This document shows positions 25,805-34,987 of a DNA stretch of 64,000 nucleotides, in pieces (the first letter of the stretch is position 1; each line of letters begins with the position of its first letter). The stretch lies in the NCBI RefSeq assembly GCF_021531895.1, contig NZ_JAFBIX010000014.1, positions 29,676-93,675 of the forward strand, written 5' to 3'. A model generated the notes under the pieces. That model ran no database searches. It was not told where the DNA came from and saw nothing but the letters and a program-made list of their open reading frames with translations. A program made the position numbers and the translations under genes. Origin of the DNA: Faecalicatena contorta. Lineage in GTDB: Bacteria > Bacillota > Clostridia > Lachnospirales > Lachnospiraceae.

Positions 25805-26474
25805 AAAACTGGTGATGCTTTTGACGGCAGCAATGATGCTTTTTGGAAGTCAGGCTACTGCGTTTGCCTATGTGGATCAGGGTACAGAAGCTACTCAGGA
25901 GGAATCAACAACAGAAACGGAGGAACCGGTGGTTGAGGATACTCATACTGAGGAAAATGGAGATCCGTTCTCTGTCCCGGGTAACGGAGAGGTAAGGGAT
26001 GACATTACCGATGATTCCAGTAAGGAATTTCTGACCATTAAAACGAAGAATAACAATACCTTTTATATCGTAATTGACCGGGCGGCAACAACGAATAACG
26101 TGTATATGCTGTCTCAGATTGATGAAAATGATCTGAAAGAATTTCTGGATGAGGACCAGCAGCAGACTTTAGAGACTGCTCCCTCTGTAGTCCTGGAGGA
26201 TGAGCATACAGATGATACAGAAAACAGCGAGGCTCTTGAAGAAGAAACGAAGGAAGATAAACAGGATAAAGCTGCAACAAATTCCGGTCTGTTTGTAATC
26301 CTTCTTCTGGCTGTAGCAGGTATTGCAGGCTATTACTACTTCAAGATCTACAAACCGAAGCAGGAAGAAGATGATTCTGAAAATGAAGGTCTGGAAATGG
26401 ATGACGGGCTGGAGACCATCAATGAGGATGAGGAGTCCGATAATCCGGCAGAAAAAGACGAATCACAGGAATAA
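25773..26474 (+). CDS. DUF4366 (CD1107-like) membrane protein
   Basis: A 233-residue protein with a signal peptide (about 1-32, ending ATAFA), an extracellular domain carrying LTIKTKNNNTFYIVIDRAA (the DUF4366 core), a membrane helix (about 182-202, SGLFVILLLAVAGIAGYYYF) and a very acidic C-terminal tail. It is a standard member of Tn1549-like transfer operons, likely a surface part of the mating machinery. ATG 25773 follows GTGAGGA. Confidence 0.88.
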   Translation: MNMVKWKKLNKKLVMLLTAAMMLFGSQATAFAYVDQGTEATQEESTTETEEPVVEDTHTEENGDPFSVPGNGEVRDDITDDSSKEFLTIKTKNNNTFYIVIDRAATTNNVYMLSQIDENDLKEFLDEDQQQTLETAPSVVLEDEHTDDTENSEALEEETKEDKQDKAATNSGLFVILLLAVAGIAGYYYFKIYKPKQEEDDSENEGLEMDDGLETINEDEESDNPAEKDESQE

Positions 26475-26482
26475 ATCCAAAA

Positions 26483-26525
26483 ATATGGGAGCTGATGTTG
26501 TATAAGGGCAACGCAGCTCCCATAT
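26483..26525 (+). repeat. Perfect 12-bp intergenic hairpin before topB
   Basis: ATATGGGAGCTG and CAGCTCCCATAT (26514-26525) pair perfectly around 19 nt. No U-tract follows; AAAGGAG of topB comes directly after. It may stabilise or process the operon mRNA. Confidence 0.6.
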
Positions 26526-26547
26526 AAGTGAAAGGAGTTGTAAGAAT

Positions 26548-28656
26548 ATGTATTTAGTGATTACAGAAAAAACAAGTGTAGCCCGATCTATTGCGGATGT
26601 GATCGGTGTACAGAAACGGGAAGACGGATATCTGGAAGGAAAGGATTGCATCGTCAGCTGGTGTCTCGGCCATCTTGCTGAATATGTGGCTCCGGATGCT
26701 TATGACGAGAAATTCAGCAGTTGGAACTATGAGGATCTTCCCATTATTCCGCAGGAGTGGAAACTGGCAGTACCAAAGGACAAGAAGGATCAGTTCTATG
26801 TGTTGAAGAAACTGCTGAACCGTCCGGATATCGACTATGTAGTAAATGCCTGTGATGCAGGACGGGAAGGAGAATTGATTTTCAAGAGGGTCTATGATCT
26901 TTCCCAAAGCAGAAAACCGGTAAAAAGATTGTGGATCAGTTCTATGGAAGATGAAGCTATCCGTGAGGGATTTTCTCAAATGAAAGATGCGTCTGCATAT
27001 GAAAACCTTGCCGATGCTGCTGTATGCAGAGCCCAGGCAGACTGGCTGGTAGGAATGAACGCAACCAGAGCTTACACCAGTAAATATTATAAGAAGCTGA
27101 CTGTGGGGCGTGTCCAGACACCAACGCTTGCCATGCTGGTAGACAGGGACAGGGCTGTTTCCTCATTCCAAAAGGAAAAGTATTTCAATGTAGAGCTGGA
27201 TCTGGATGGTCTTCAGGTAGAAAGACAGAAAATCTTTGATGAAAAGGAAGCAGAAAAGCTGAGAGCTCTATGCCAGGGAAGTGATGCGGTTGTGGAAGAA
27301 ATCCGTTCAACAGATAAGACCGTAAAACCACCAAAGCTTTATGATCTGACTACTTTGCAGAGGGAAGCGAACCGGCATTATGGCATGACTGCCCAGCAGA
27401 CCTTAAATGCGGCACAGTCTCTGTATGAGCAGAAACTGATCACCTATCCAAGAACGGACAGCCAGTATTTGACGGAAGATATGGCGGTAACTGCAGGAAA
27501 TGTGATTCGGAGAATTCATGAAAAGTATCAGCTGACAGGTCCCTTTGATCAGCCGGAAAAGCCGAATATCAGGCTTGTCCTGAATAACCGGAAGGTATCC
27601 GATCATCATGCAATTATTCCCACTGTGGAATTAGCAGATTGTGATCTGTCACAGTTAAAGGATTGGGAACAGAAAGTATTGTTCCTCATCTGTGTCCGTA
27701 TGGTGGAAGCCACTGAAAAAGATCATATTTTCACAGAAACCGATATTACCGTGAAGTGCCAGAACGAGCTGTTTTCCGCAAAAAAGAAAGCGGTAAAGCA
27801 GATGGGATGGAAGCTTTATGAAGAGTGCTTCAAGAACAAAGATGGGCTTGCGATGGAAAATCCGGAAAATATGGAGACAGACAGGTTTTCTGATCTGACT
27901 CCCGGACAGATCTTTTACAATGTGACAGCTGATAAATCGGAGCATTTCACTTCCCCACCGAAACAGTACAGCGAAGATACCTTGCTTGCGGCTATGGAGA
28001 CAGCCGGGAATAAAGAATTCGATGAGGATACAGAGAAAAAGGGTCTGGGAACTCCTGCGACCAGAGCAGGGATTATTGAAAAACTGGTTCATTCCCAGTA
28101 TGCCGTCCGTAAGGGACAACAGATCATTCCTACAGAAGATGGAAAGGTGCTGATTGAGATCCTGCCCGACTTTCTGAAATCAGCCAGCATGACTGCGGAA
28201 TGGGAAAATCAGCTCCTTGAAATGGAAAAAGGTAAGATCACCCCGGACAGATTTATGACCGGAATTAAGAATATGATCACTATGATGCTGAACGGATGTG
28301 ACATGATTCCGGAGGAAGAAACCAGAAGATTCCAGACAAGGGAAAGCATTGGTACTTGTCCGGTATGCGGAAGTCTGGTGTATGAAGGGAAGAAGAACTT
28401 CTACTGCAGTAACAGAGATTGTCGTTTTGCACTCTGGAAGGAAACAAAATATCTGGAGCGGATGCAGAAAACCATTGATAAACGTATGGCTGCCGAGCTT
28501 TTAAAAAGTGGAAAAGTCCGGGTAAAGGATCTGTATTCTGCCAAGAAAAATCTGTATTTTGAAGCGGATTTGATCATGGATGCCAGTGAAGATCGTGTGA
28601 ATTTTTCTCTGGAATTTCCGAGTAAAAAGCCTTCCGGAAAAGGCAAGAAGAAATAG
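26548..28656 (+). CDS. topB: DNA topoisomerase III, ICE-type
   Basis: A 702-residue type IA topoisomerase. TOPRIM domain at 1-150 with Glu7 (VITEKTSVA) and NACDAGREGELIF; active-site Tyr300 in LITYPRTDSQYL; a C-terminal zinc ribbon (CPVCGSLVYEGKKNFYC, C-x2-C...C-x4-C). It relaxes or decatenates DNA during transfer; Tn1549-like elements carry one in this position. Overlaps nothing; it has its own ribosome binding site AAAGGAG. Confidence 0.95.
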   Translation: MYLVITEKTSVARSIADVIGVQKREDGYLEGKDCIVSWCLGHLAEYVAPDAYDEKFSSWNYEDLPIIPQEWKLAVPKDKKDQFYVLKKLLNRPDIDYVVNACDAGREGELIFKRVYDLSQSRKPVKRLWISSMEDEAIREGFSQMKDASAYENLADAAVCRAQADWLVGMNATRAYTSKYYKKLTVGRVQTPTLAMLVDRDRAVSSFQKEKYFNVELDLDGLQVERQKIFDEKEAEKLRALCQGSDAVVEEIRSTDKTVKPPKLYDLTTLQREANRHYGMTAQQTLNAAQSLYEQKLITYPRTDSQYLTEDMAVTAGNVIRRIHEKYQLTGPFDQPEKPNIRLVLNNRKVSDHHAIIPTVELADCDLSQLKDWEQKVLFLICVRMVEATEKDHIFTETDITVKCQNELFSAKKKAVKQMGWKLYEECFKNKDGLAMENPENMETDRFSDLTPGQIFYNVTADKSEHFTSPPKQYSEDTLLAAMETAGNKEFDEDTEKKGLGTPATRAGIIEKLVHSQYAVRKGQQIIPTEDGKVLIEILPDFLKSASMTAEWENQLLEMEKGKITPDRFMTGIKNMITMMLNGCDMIPEEETRRFQTRESIGTCPVCGSLVYEGKKNFYCSNRDCRFALWKETKYLERMQKTIDKRMAAELLKSGKVRVKDLYSAKKNLYFEADLIMDASEDRVNFSLEFPSKKPSGKGKKK

Positions 28657-28684
28657 AAAATGAAATCAGGAAAGGATGAAGAAT

Positions 28685-29740
28685 ATGGAATTTGAAAAAT
28701 TTGTAGAAAACGTAAAAGAAACAATCAAAGATTATCTTCCGATGGAGTATGAAAATGCCATTGTTGATCTCTATCCCCATGAAAAGCTGAATGAAAGTTA
28801 TCTGGGGATGACAGTAAGAAACGAGAATCAGAATATTTCACCGACAATCAATCTGAATATGTTCTATGAACAGTTACAAAAGGGGCGATTTAATCTGGAT
28901 CAGCTTATGGAACAGATGGCAGAGGTGGTACAGATGACCCCGATGTCTGTTCATATGGGGCTTCTCACAGATTATGATTTTGCAAAAAATAATCTGTTTA
29001 TCAGAGTATCTGATGCAGATCGAAATCAGGAAATGTTGTCTAATGTTCCGCATACAAGAGTGGAAAATCTGGCGATTACTTATCATGTGTTAATTGAGTC
29101 CGGAGCAGGAGGAATTGCATCTTCGATTGTGAACAATGATATGATGAAACTTTTTGGTGTTTCAAAAGAACAGCTTCATATTGATGCGCTGAATAGCAGT
29201 CCCAGATTATTTCCTGCCCATATAGATTCATTGAATACAATGATGGAGAACATGGCAAGACGTGACATGCGGGCTGCCGGTGTGCCGGAACAGGAGATTG
29301 AAATGATGATTAAAGGGATGTCTCAGGATACGGCAGTCCCACTTACTATTGTTACGAATGAACAGACGATGGATGGTGCTGCAGTTCTTTTTTATCCTGG
29401 ATATATGGATCTGATCGGAGAACAATTAAAGGGTGATTATTATATATTACCTTCTTCCGTACATGAAATGCTGGTTCTTCCTGATGATGGAGGGATGACT
29501 TCTCACGAGTTAAAAGCCATGGTAGTGGCTGTAAATAACACAGAGGTACAACCGGCAGAAAAGCTGGCAGATGAAGTGTATCACTATGATACCAGAGACA
29601 AGATTTTTGAAAAGGCAACAGCTTTTGAGGAACGCCAGAAAGCAAAGGGAAAGGAACAGATAATGCCCAATAAAAAAGAGTCGAATATGTCACAGCCGGT
29701 ACATAAACCGAAGCATAAAGCAAATGATATGTCACTCTAA
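28685..29740 (+). CDS. DUF5688 family protein
   Basis: A 351-residue soluble protein typical of Lachnospiraceae mobile elements (DUF5688). Visible: FEKFVENVKETIKDYLP at the N-terminus, NLAITYHVLIE and the late phrase YILPSSVHEMLVLPD. No catalytic motif is evident; function unknown. ATG 28685 is preferred to ATG 28676 because AGGAAAGG touches the earlier one. Confidence 0.85.
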   Translation: MEFEKFVENVKETIKDYLPMEYENAIVDLYPHEKLNESYLGMTVRNENQNISPTINLNMFYEQLQKGRFNLDQLMEQMAEVVQMTPMSVHMGLLTDYDFAKNNLFIRVSDADRNQEMLSNVPHTRVENLAITYHVLIESGAGGIASSIVNNDMMKLFGVSKEQLHIDALNSSPRLFPAHIDSLNTMMENMARRDMRAAGVPEQEIEMMIKGMSQDTAVPLTIVTNEQTMDGAAVLFYPGYMDLIGEQLKGDYYILPSSVHEMLVLPDDGGMTSHELKAMVVAVNNTEVQPAEKLADEVYHYDTRDKIFEKATAFEERQKAKGKEQIMPNKKESNMSQPVHKPKHKANDMSL

Positions 29741-29755
29741 AAATATGTGTATAAG

Positions 29756-29789
29756 AAAGCCCCGCCGGAACCAAAACCGGCGGGGCTTT
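29756..29789 (+). repeat. Perfect 13-bp GC-rich intergenic hairpin
   Basis: AAAGCCCCGCCGG pairs with CCGGCGGGGCTTT (29777-29789) around an 8-nt loop. Only three T follow and AAAGGAG of the next gene is immediately downstream, so it may act as a weak terminator or an mRNA-processing hairpin. Confidence 0.7.
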
Positions 29790-29803
29790 GGAAAGGAGTT
29801 CAA

Positions 29804-31801
29804 ATGAACAGAGAAAATAATATTGAAGCAGTTCAGTCAGCTACTATCCCACTTCCTGTCGCAGGAAAGGATATGAATAGTATCCTGAAATCTCTGGAAA
29901 CAGGTGTAGAGAATATCTTTACCGGTGATAAATATGCCCAGTATCTGCAAACGATGTCAAAATTTCATCGTTATTCGTTTAATAATACTCTTTTGATTGC
30001 TATGCAGAGACCGGATGCAACTCTAGTCACAGGATACCGGAACTGGCAGACGATGGGTCGCCAGGTGAAAAAGGGAGAAAAAGGAATCACAATTCTTGCT
30101 CCGGCACCAATAAAAAGAAAACGGGAACAGGAAATTCTGGATCAAAATAACACGCCATTTCTTGACGGGAATGGAAAACCAAAGACAGAGGAAGTGGAAG
30201 TGATCATCCCTCGTTTTAAGCCAACAACCGTTTTCGACATCAGTCAGACGGATGGAGAACCCATTGAAACACTGGCTCCTGAGGAATTAACTGAGGCGGT
30301 TGCTGATTATGAGCTGTTTATGAAAGCAATCAAAGAGGTCTCTCCTGTTCCGATCCGATTTGATGAGATCGAAGGCGAAGCAAAGGGATATTATCATTCG
30401 GTCGATAAAGAAATCGTAATTCAAAAAGGGATGAGCGACAGCCAGACAATCAAAACAGCAATCCATGAAACCGGACATGCAAGACTCCATGATAAGGATC
30501 TGATGGCAGAACAGGGCATTGAAAAGGACCGGCTGACAAAAGAAGTTGAAGCTGAATCTGTCGCTTATTGTGTCTGCTCTGCCTTTGGTGTAGATACTTC
30601 TGAATACAGTTTCCCGTATATTGCCGGATGGAGCAGCGGGCGTGATATGAAAGAATTAAAAACATCTATGGACACGATCAGAAAGACTGCAGGAGAAATG
30701 ATCGACGAATTATCCGAGAAGCTTCAGGAACTGTTCACAGAGAAAAAGCAACTGCTGGAATCCGAACAGAAAGAAAAACTGATACCGGCAATGGAAGCTG
30801 CCGGATATCAGTTTGATGAGCTTGAAAGTTCAGATGGAAATCTTCGTTTCCTTCCGGATGGAACCCATGAAATCGGCGGTGTCATGATTTCAGATTCATG
30901 GAATGATGTAAAGGAATGGCTGGAAGGTGTTGTCCTGGAAGATCCGGATACAGCAGAGCGGTTGGAGCGTGTACTGCATCCGGAACGATTTGAAAAAACT
31001 TCGGAAGAATTGATGTTTGATGGAGAAGAGCGTTTTGCCATTTATCAGATTAATCATGGCTCAAAAGCAATGGAATATCAGTTTATGGGGATGGATTTTG
31101 TAAAATCCCAGGGAATGGAAGTCACTGCCGGGGATTATCAGTGTGTGTACTCCGGGATTCTTGAGCCATCGGATAACTTGGACACTCTTTACAGTGTATT
31201 TAACCAGAATCATCCGGCTGATTTTAGAGGACATTCCATGTCAGTCAGTGATGTAGTTATTACAAGTAGAAATGGTGATATCCGGGCTTTCTATGTTGAC
31301 AGCTTTGGTTTTACTGAACTGCCGGATTTTGTAAAACAGAGACAGGAAATGATTGGAATAAAAGATACTACTCTTCCACTGCATCCGGATGAGGATAAAT
31401 CTCGCATCAGTTTCTATGTGGCAGAATGTTCCGAATTTCCGGTTCTGGGAGAATTTCATCAGGATCTGACTCTGGAACAGGCTTTTGCTATTTTTGACCA
31501 GATACCGGGCGGCCGGATGAATGGAATAAAAAGCATTGGTTTTAATCTGGAAGATGACAGTGATTATGCGGGAATGTTTGATCTTTATGTGGGAAAGACG
31601 TTACAAAAAGAAATCATCAACTCTATTCCCGGATACCGGGATAACAGGCTGGTCCAAAAAGCATTGTCAGATGCAGAGAAGATCATTGAGAAAAGGCAGA
31701 AAGAAAGAGAAAAAACAGAAAGTAAAATGCCGGAAGAAAGACAGAAACCGGAAAGACAGAAGACAAAATCACAGCACAGAAGGGAGGCGATGAGTTTATG
31801 A
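29804..31801 (+). CDS. ArdC-like ssDNA-binding domain and metallopeptidase protein
   Basis: A 665-residue protein. Residues about 40-130 match the ArdC N-terminal ssDNA-binding domain (DKYAQYLQTMSKFHRYSFNN, LIAMQRPDATLVTGYRNWQ); a zinc peptidase domain follows with HETGH at 221-225 and a downstream Glu in EVEAESVAYCVC. The C-terminal half (about 340-630) has YodL/LPD-like folds common in ICE proteins. ArdC proteins protect incoming DNA in the recipient, so an anti-restriction or establishment role is inferred. ATG 29804 follows AAAGGAG. Confidence 0.85.
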   Translation: MNRENNIEAVQSATIPLPVAGKDMNSILKSLETGVENIFTGDKYAQYLQTMSKFHRYSFNNTLLIAMQRPDATLVTGYRNWQTMGRQVKKGEKGITILAPAPIKRKREQEILDQNNTPFLDGNGKPKTEEVEVIIPRFKPTTVFDISQTDGEPIETLAPEELTEAVADYELFMKAIKEVSPVPIRFDEIEGEAKGYYHSVDKEIVIQKGMSDSQTIKTAIHETGHARLHDKDLMAEQGIEKDRLTKEVEAESVAYCVCSAFGVDTSEYSFPYIAGWSSGRDMKELKTSMDTIRKTAGEMIDELSEKLQELFTEKKQLLESEQKEKLIPAMEAAGYQFDELESSDGNLRFLPDGTHEIGGVMISDSWNDVKEWLEGVVLEDPDTAERLERVLHPERFEKTSEELMFDGEERFAIYQINHGSKAMEYQFMGMDFVKSQGMEVTAGDYQCVYSGILEPSDNLDTLYSVFNQNHPADFRGHSMSVSDVVITSRNGDIRAFYVDSFGFTELPDFVKQRQEMIGIKDTTLPLHPDEDKSRISFYVAECSEFPVLGEFHQDLTLEQAFAIFDQIPGGRMNGIKSIGFNLEDDSDYAGMFDLYVGKTLQKEIINSIPGYRDNRLVQKALSDAEKIIEKRQKEREKTESKMPEERQKPERQKTKSQHRREAMSL

Positions 31802-32058
31802 AACCAGTAAAATTTGAAGAAAATGAATTAATGGTAATGGCGATCTTTGCCGAAAAAACCAGACAGGATACCGTAGAGGCATTAAAGGAAACACTGGATG
31901 TTTTGGAAGAAACAAAAGAGGATGTATCCGATGAAGAAATGATTGAGATTGTATCTTCGATGATCGAGAAACTGCAGCAGATTGAAGACAAGTATTATTA
32001 TACACTGGATCTGGATTCATATCTCTTGGCATCGGAGGATGATGAGTATGAAGATTAA
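31798..32058 (+). CDS. Transposon-transfer assisting (TTRAP-like) protein
   Basis: An 86-residue acidic helical protein (FEENELMVMAIFAEKTRQDT, then YYTLDLDSYL), matching the TTRAP family seen in clostridial conjugative transposons. Overlaps the preceding stop by 4 nt (ATGA) and the following gene by 11 nt, so translation is coupled through three genes. Molecular role unknown. Confidence 0.75.
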   Translation: MKPVKFEENELMVMAIFAEKTRQDTVEALKETLDVLEETKEDVSDEEMIEIVSSMIEKLQQIEDKYYYTLDLDSYLLASEDDEYED

Positions 32059-32902
32059 TCAATTTGCCCTTTATCGTGTCAATAAGATGACTGCCGGGCG
32101 GAAGCTATGGCATCTATCCTACAACGAGGTCCGGGAACAGAATCTTGCTGTTCGTGTAGAATTTTACCGGCATATGATGATCGGTGAAATGAGGCCGGAT
32201 GAAACTGCTAATGATATCTGGAAACGGATCCGGAATAAAACAGAAGTCAGTGATGTGCTGGTGCTTAACCAGGAAGGAGAAATCTCCTGCTTTTATCTGA
32301 GTGATGATCATCCCAGAAGAATCAGCGGATTCATCCGTATGGGTACAACAGGAAGCGTTCTGTCCGTGGATACCAAAGATTATAAGATTGATGGCTATTC
32401 CGGAAACTGGAGGGTCACAGACTACATCATTATTGATGGAAAACAGTTTTATCTTCTGGAGCATCAGGAATTCCGGGAACAGGCTGCGAGGATTATTCTC
32501 GACAGTTACGGAAAATATGTGGCAGAAACCGGAATCAGAGGTTTTGATGAAACTGCCAAGCAGAAGATCCGTGAATATATTCATCCTGAGAATAAGTATT
32601 CGGAAAGAATGAAACAGCTGCAGATAAAGATGGAACTATATCAGAAATATTTCCAGAACGGGATGTATGAACGTAGCCATGAATCCGGGACAGAAGCCAA
32701 TTATGATATGGTGGATGGTCAAGTCAATAACCAGAAAAAGGCTGTTGAAAAAGTTCAGAAACCAAAATCGAATCATCCGAAGAAAAGAACTTCTGTAATC
32801 AGGAAGCTTCATGAGAAACAGATTGCTATTGCAAAAAGATCCGGGAAGCCGGTGCCGAGGTATTTGGAACAGCAGATGGTACAGGTACGAAGCAGGAAAT
32901 AG
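32048..32902 (+). CDS. YodL/DUF4316-like ICE protein
   Basis: A 284-residue protein. The N-terminal half (QFALYRVNKMTAGRKLWHLSY; HMMIGEMRPDETANDIWKRI) resembles the YodL domain of large ICE proteins; the C-terminal part is basic (NHPKKRTSVIRKLHEKQIAI), perhaps for nucleic acid binding. ATG 32048 is chosen since GGAGG (32034-32038) lies 9 nt upstream. Last gene of the transfer operon, before a strong terminator. Confidence 0.75.
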   Translation: MKINQFALYRVNKMTAGRKLWHLSYNEVREQNLAVRVEFYRHMMIGEMRPDETANDIWKRIRNKTEVSDVLVLNQEGEISCFYLSDDHPRRISGFIRMGTTGSVLSVDTKDYKIDGYSGNWRVTDYIIIDGKQFYLLEHQEFREQAARIILDSYGKYVAETGIRGFDETAKQKIREYIHPENKYSERMKQLQIKMELYQKYFQNGMYERSHESGTEANYDMVDGQVNNQKKAVEKVQKPKSNHPKKRTSVIRKLHEKQIAIAKRSGKPVPRYLEQQMVQVRSRK

Positions 32903-32951
32903 TATGAAGATATGAAGTATATATTGTCTTTACCCGAACAAGGAGATTAAA

Positions 32952-32988
32952 GGTCTGGGGAGATTATTTCTCTCTGGATCTTTTTTTA
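32952..32988 (+). terminator. Terminator ending the transfer operon
   Basis: GGTCTGGGGAGA pairs with TCTCTCTGGATC (with several G-U pairs) over 12 positions, followed by TTTTTTTATA. Confidence 0.75.
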
Positions 32989-33025
32989 TACGCCAAAATA
33001 ACGGTTATCTTGGTTGTCAGGATTT

Positions 33026-33054
33026 TTGTACAGCTATTTGTTGTAAACTGATAA
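33026..33054 (+). promoter_or_regulatory. Possible promoter for the small accessory genes
   Basis: TTGTAC (33026-33031), a 17-nt spacer and TGATAA (33049-33054). Both boxes are imperfect; it is the best match between the operon terminator and the 34-residue gene. Confidence 0.35.
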
Positions 33055-33098
33055 CATCAAATAAAACCGAAACGAAATTGAAGAAAGTGAGGTACTCG

Positions 33099-33203
33099 AT
33101 GATGAAAGGATATTACACAGATAATGGTTATATGGGTTACATCAATGGAAGCTACAGATTATTTGCAGATGAATCTGATTACAGAGAGTACCTAGAAGAC
33201 TAA
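33099..33203 (+). CDS. 34-residue Tyr-rich small protein
   Basis: ATGATG start after GTGAGGT; product is 34 residues with a striking Tyr/Gly/Asp pattern (GYYTDNGYMGYINGSYRL, then DYREYLED). The even pattern and spacing to the next gene support a real small gene. No function known. The stop is followed by a short hairpin, GTCGC-CGCCTAA-GCGAC. Confidence 0.65.
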   Translation: MMKGYYTDNGYMGYINGSYRLFADESDYREYLED

Positions 33204-33263
33204 GTCGCCGCCTAAGCGACCACATGAAAAAACAAAAGTTATAAGATAAAACCAGGAGGAAGT

Positions 33264-33512
33264 ATGATGTTTGGATTTGACAAGATGTTTGATTTCAATG
33301 GTGATGGAAAACTGGATAACTGGGAACGAGCAACACAGTTCCAATTTATGGATGAGATGTTAAGCGAAGACAGTCGCTCTTCTGACTATGACGAAAGTGA
33401 TGTTTTCGGTGACGCAGGTCTTGATTATGATGAACTGGAAATGATGGATCCGGAAGAAAGAAGAGAAGCTCTGGAAGACGCAGGACTAGATCCGGATGAA
33501 TATGATTTTTAA
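33264..33512 (+). CDS. Small acidic EF-hand-like protein
   Basis: An 82-residue, very acidic protein. DFNGDGKLDNWE near residues 10-21 fits an EF-hand/dockerin calcium loop (D-x-N-x-D-G-x-L-D-x-x-E). The rest is Asp/Glu-rich with repeated DYDE and a C-terminal LDPDEYDF. GGAGG precedes ATGATG. Calcium binding is plausible but not shown. Confidence 0.7.
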   Translation: MMFGFDKMFDFNGDGKLDNWERATQFQFMDEMLSEDSRSSDYDESDVFGDAGLDYDELEMMDPEERREALEDAGLDPDEYDF

Positions 33513-33526
33513 AGGGGGAAAATACG

Positions 33527-33871
33527 ATGGCAAAGATTTATTTTACATTGACAGGAACCAAATATTACTACGGTAAAGAATTTCTAAAGCCAGGAATAAC
33601 TTTACAGCTAAAGAAAGAGCCGAACAACAAATATGATAAAGAAGCAATCGTTGTCAGGATGGAAGGCCTTGGTGACATTGGTCATGTAGCAAATAGTACT
33701 CATACCGTAATCGGTGAAAGCATGAGTGCCGGGAGAATTTATGACAAGATCGGTGACACTGCCAAGGCAAAGGTTGTGATGGTAACAGAGCATGGAACTA
33801 TCTGCAAGCTTTGTAAGAAAAGTATGGTAGATCATAAGAGAAAGAACGTTGAGGAAGATGTTAGTGAATAA
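33527..33871 (+). CDS. HIRAN-domain-like small protein
   Basis: A 114-residue protein whose N-terminal 95 residues look like a HIRAN domain (LTGTKYYYG, LKKEPNNKYDKEAIVVRM, LGDIGHVANS), a fold that binds DNA ends or stalled-fork DNA in helicases. A Cys pair (CKLCKKSM) and a charged tail follow. It lies 14 nt after the EF-hand-like gene with GGGGG upstream. A role in recognising damaged or incoming DNA is possible. Confidence 0.7.
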   Translation: MAKIYFTLTGTKYYYGKEFLKPGITLQLKKEPNNKYDKEAIVVRMEGLGDIGHVANSTHTVIGESMSAGRIYDKIGDTAKAKVVMVTEHGTICKLCKKSMVDHKRKNVEEDVSE

Positions 33872-33900
33872 AACTATTCAGATAGGAAAGAAGGGTTAGA

Positions 33901-34518
33901 ATGAAGAAAACAGATTTCTTTTTAAAAGATGGAGTTTTTGTTCAGAATGATAAATATATTCTGAAAGCTTTATGTGAGGAAGATAAAGCTAATTATTTGA
34001 AACTATATCAAGAGAATTCTATTGTTGCAAAAGCTTCCTCGAAGATGAGTAATGTGGATTATGAAGAATTTGCTGAGTATGTCTGGGAGAAACTTCCTGA
34101 AGATGATGCAATTTATATATCTGTATTTTTAAAAACAGATAATTCGTATGTTGGGAATATTACTATGCAAAATCTGTCTTCAGAAACGCCTGAAATTGGA
34201 ATGGATGTATTATTGAAATATCGTAGAAATGGAATTGCTTATGAAACTATTCCGATGTTTGCGAAAAGAGTATTAGAGCTCAGAGCAGTAGAATATTTCA
34301 TGGTGAGAATTTACTCAGATAATGAGTCAAGTAAGAAACTGTTTGAGAAGCTTGGTGCAACACAAATTGGTAAAGAACCAAGTGAGTTTATGGAAGTATT
34401 GTCTCAAATGAAAAAAAAGCTAAAAGAAGAATACGAAGAATTTTTAATTCGTAATCCGGATGTTGAAAAAATTGCAAATGAGAGATACATTATGCAATAC
34501 AGATACATTCCGAAGTAA
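33901..34518 (+). CDS. GNAT-type acetyltransferase-like protein
   Basis: A 205-residue protein with a RimJ/RimL-like GNAT layout: YVGNITMQNLSSETPEIGMDV, then the acetyl-CoA loop region LLKYRRNGIAYETIPMF and the late block YSDNESSKKLFEKLGA. The C-terminal 45 residues are extra and charged. Substrate unknown. AT-rich base use starts here and continues through the defence island. Confidence 0.75.
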   Translation: MKKTDFFLKDGVFVQNDKYILKALCEEDKANYLKLYQENSIVAKASSKMSNVDYEEFAEYVWEKLPEDDAIYISVFLKTDNSYVGNITMQNLSSETPEIGMDVLLKYRRNGIAYETIPMFAKRVLELRAVEYFMVRIYSDNESSKKLFEKLGATQIGKEPSEFMEVLSQMKKKLKEEYEEFLIRNPDVEKIANERYIMQYRYIPK

Positions 34519-34525
34519 TATAGAG

Positions 34526-34551
34526 GCTGAGATCGTTTGTAGGATCTCAGC
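34526..34551 (+). terminator. Terminator-like hairpin after GNAT gene
   Basis: GCTGAGATC and GATCTCAGC (34543-34551) form a perfect 9-bp stem with an 8-nt loop; the following TAATGTTGTATTT is only a weak U-tract. The remaining intergenic DNA to 34777 holds no gene that I can support. Confidence 0.5.
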
Positions 34552-34674
34552 TAATGTTGTATTTGGATATAAAGAACATATATTCTGATGCGATGCATAA
34601 ATAGAAAGAAGTTTACAAACTGTAAGTCCGTATCGTTTTACAATTTTCAAGTTTTCAAATTTCCTTTTTCCTTT

Positions 34675-34707
34675 TTGATAGACCATTATGTGAGTATGGT
34701 ATATAAT
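34675..34707 (+). promoter_or_regulatory. Probable promoter of the defence island
   Basis: TTGATA (34675-34680) and an extended -10, TGG-TATATA (34697-34705) overlapping TATAAT (34702-34707). Spacing is long (19-21 nt), so the extended -10 would carry most of the strength. Confidence 0.4.
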
Positions 34708-34777
34708 AATAGTGTGATGTTTAAAATTATAAGTTTAAAAAAGAAAAAAAAAGTTGATTATTGAAAGAGGTACCATT

Positions 34778-34987
34778 ATGACAATTTCCGAACAAATACG
34801 CATCTTATGTGTGCGGCAAAGCATAAGTGTCTCAGAGTTGGCAAGAAGGATTGGGACATCTCCACAGAACTTTAATGCTAAATTAAGAAGAGAAAGTTTT
34901 ACCGTGGCAGATTTGGAATTAATTGCGGAAGTTACAGGAACTGAATTTGAAAGAAAATTTATTTTAGAAAATGGAGAAAGTGTTTAA
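34778..34987 (+). CDS. XRE-family HTH regulator of the R-M/defence operon
   Basis: A 69-residue, single-domain Cro/C1-type repressor: ISVSELARRIGTSPQNFNAKL is the helix-turn-helix. ATG 34778 (AGAGGT upstream) is preferred over ATG 34754, which lacks a site. Its TAA overlaps the methyltransferase ATG (TAATG). A controller-type (C protein) role for the restriction genes behind it is inferred from position. Confidence 0.85.
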   Translation: MTISEQIRILCVRQSISVSELARRIGTSPQNFNAKLRRESFTVADLELIAEVTGTEFERKFILENGESV

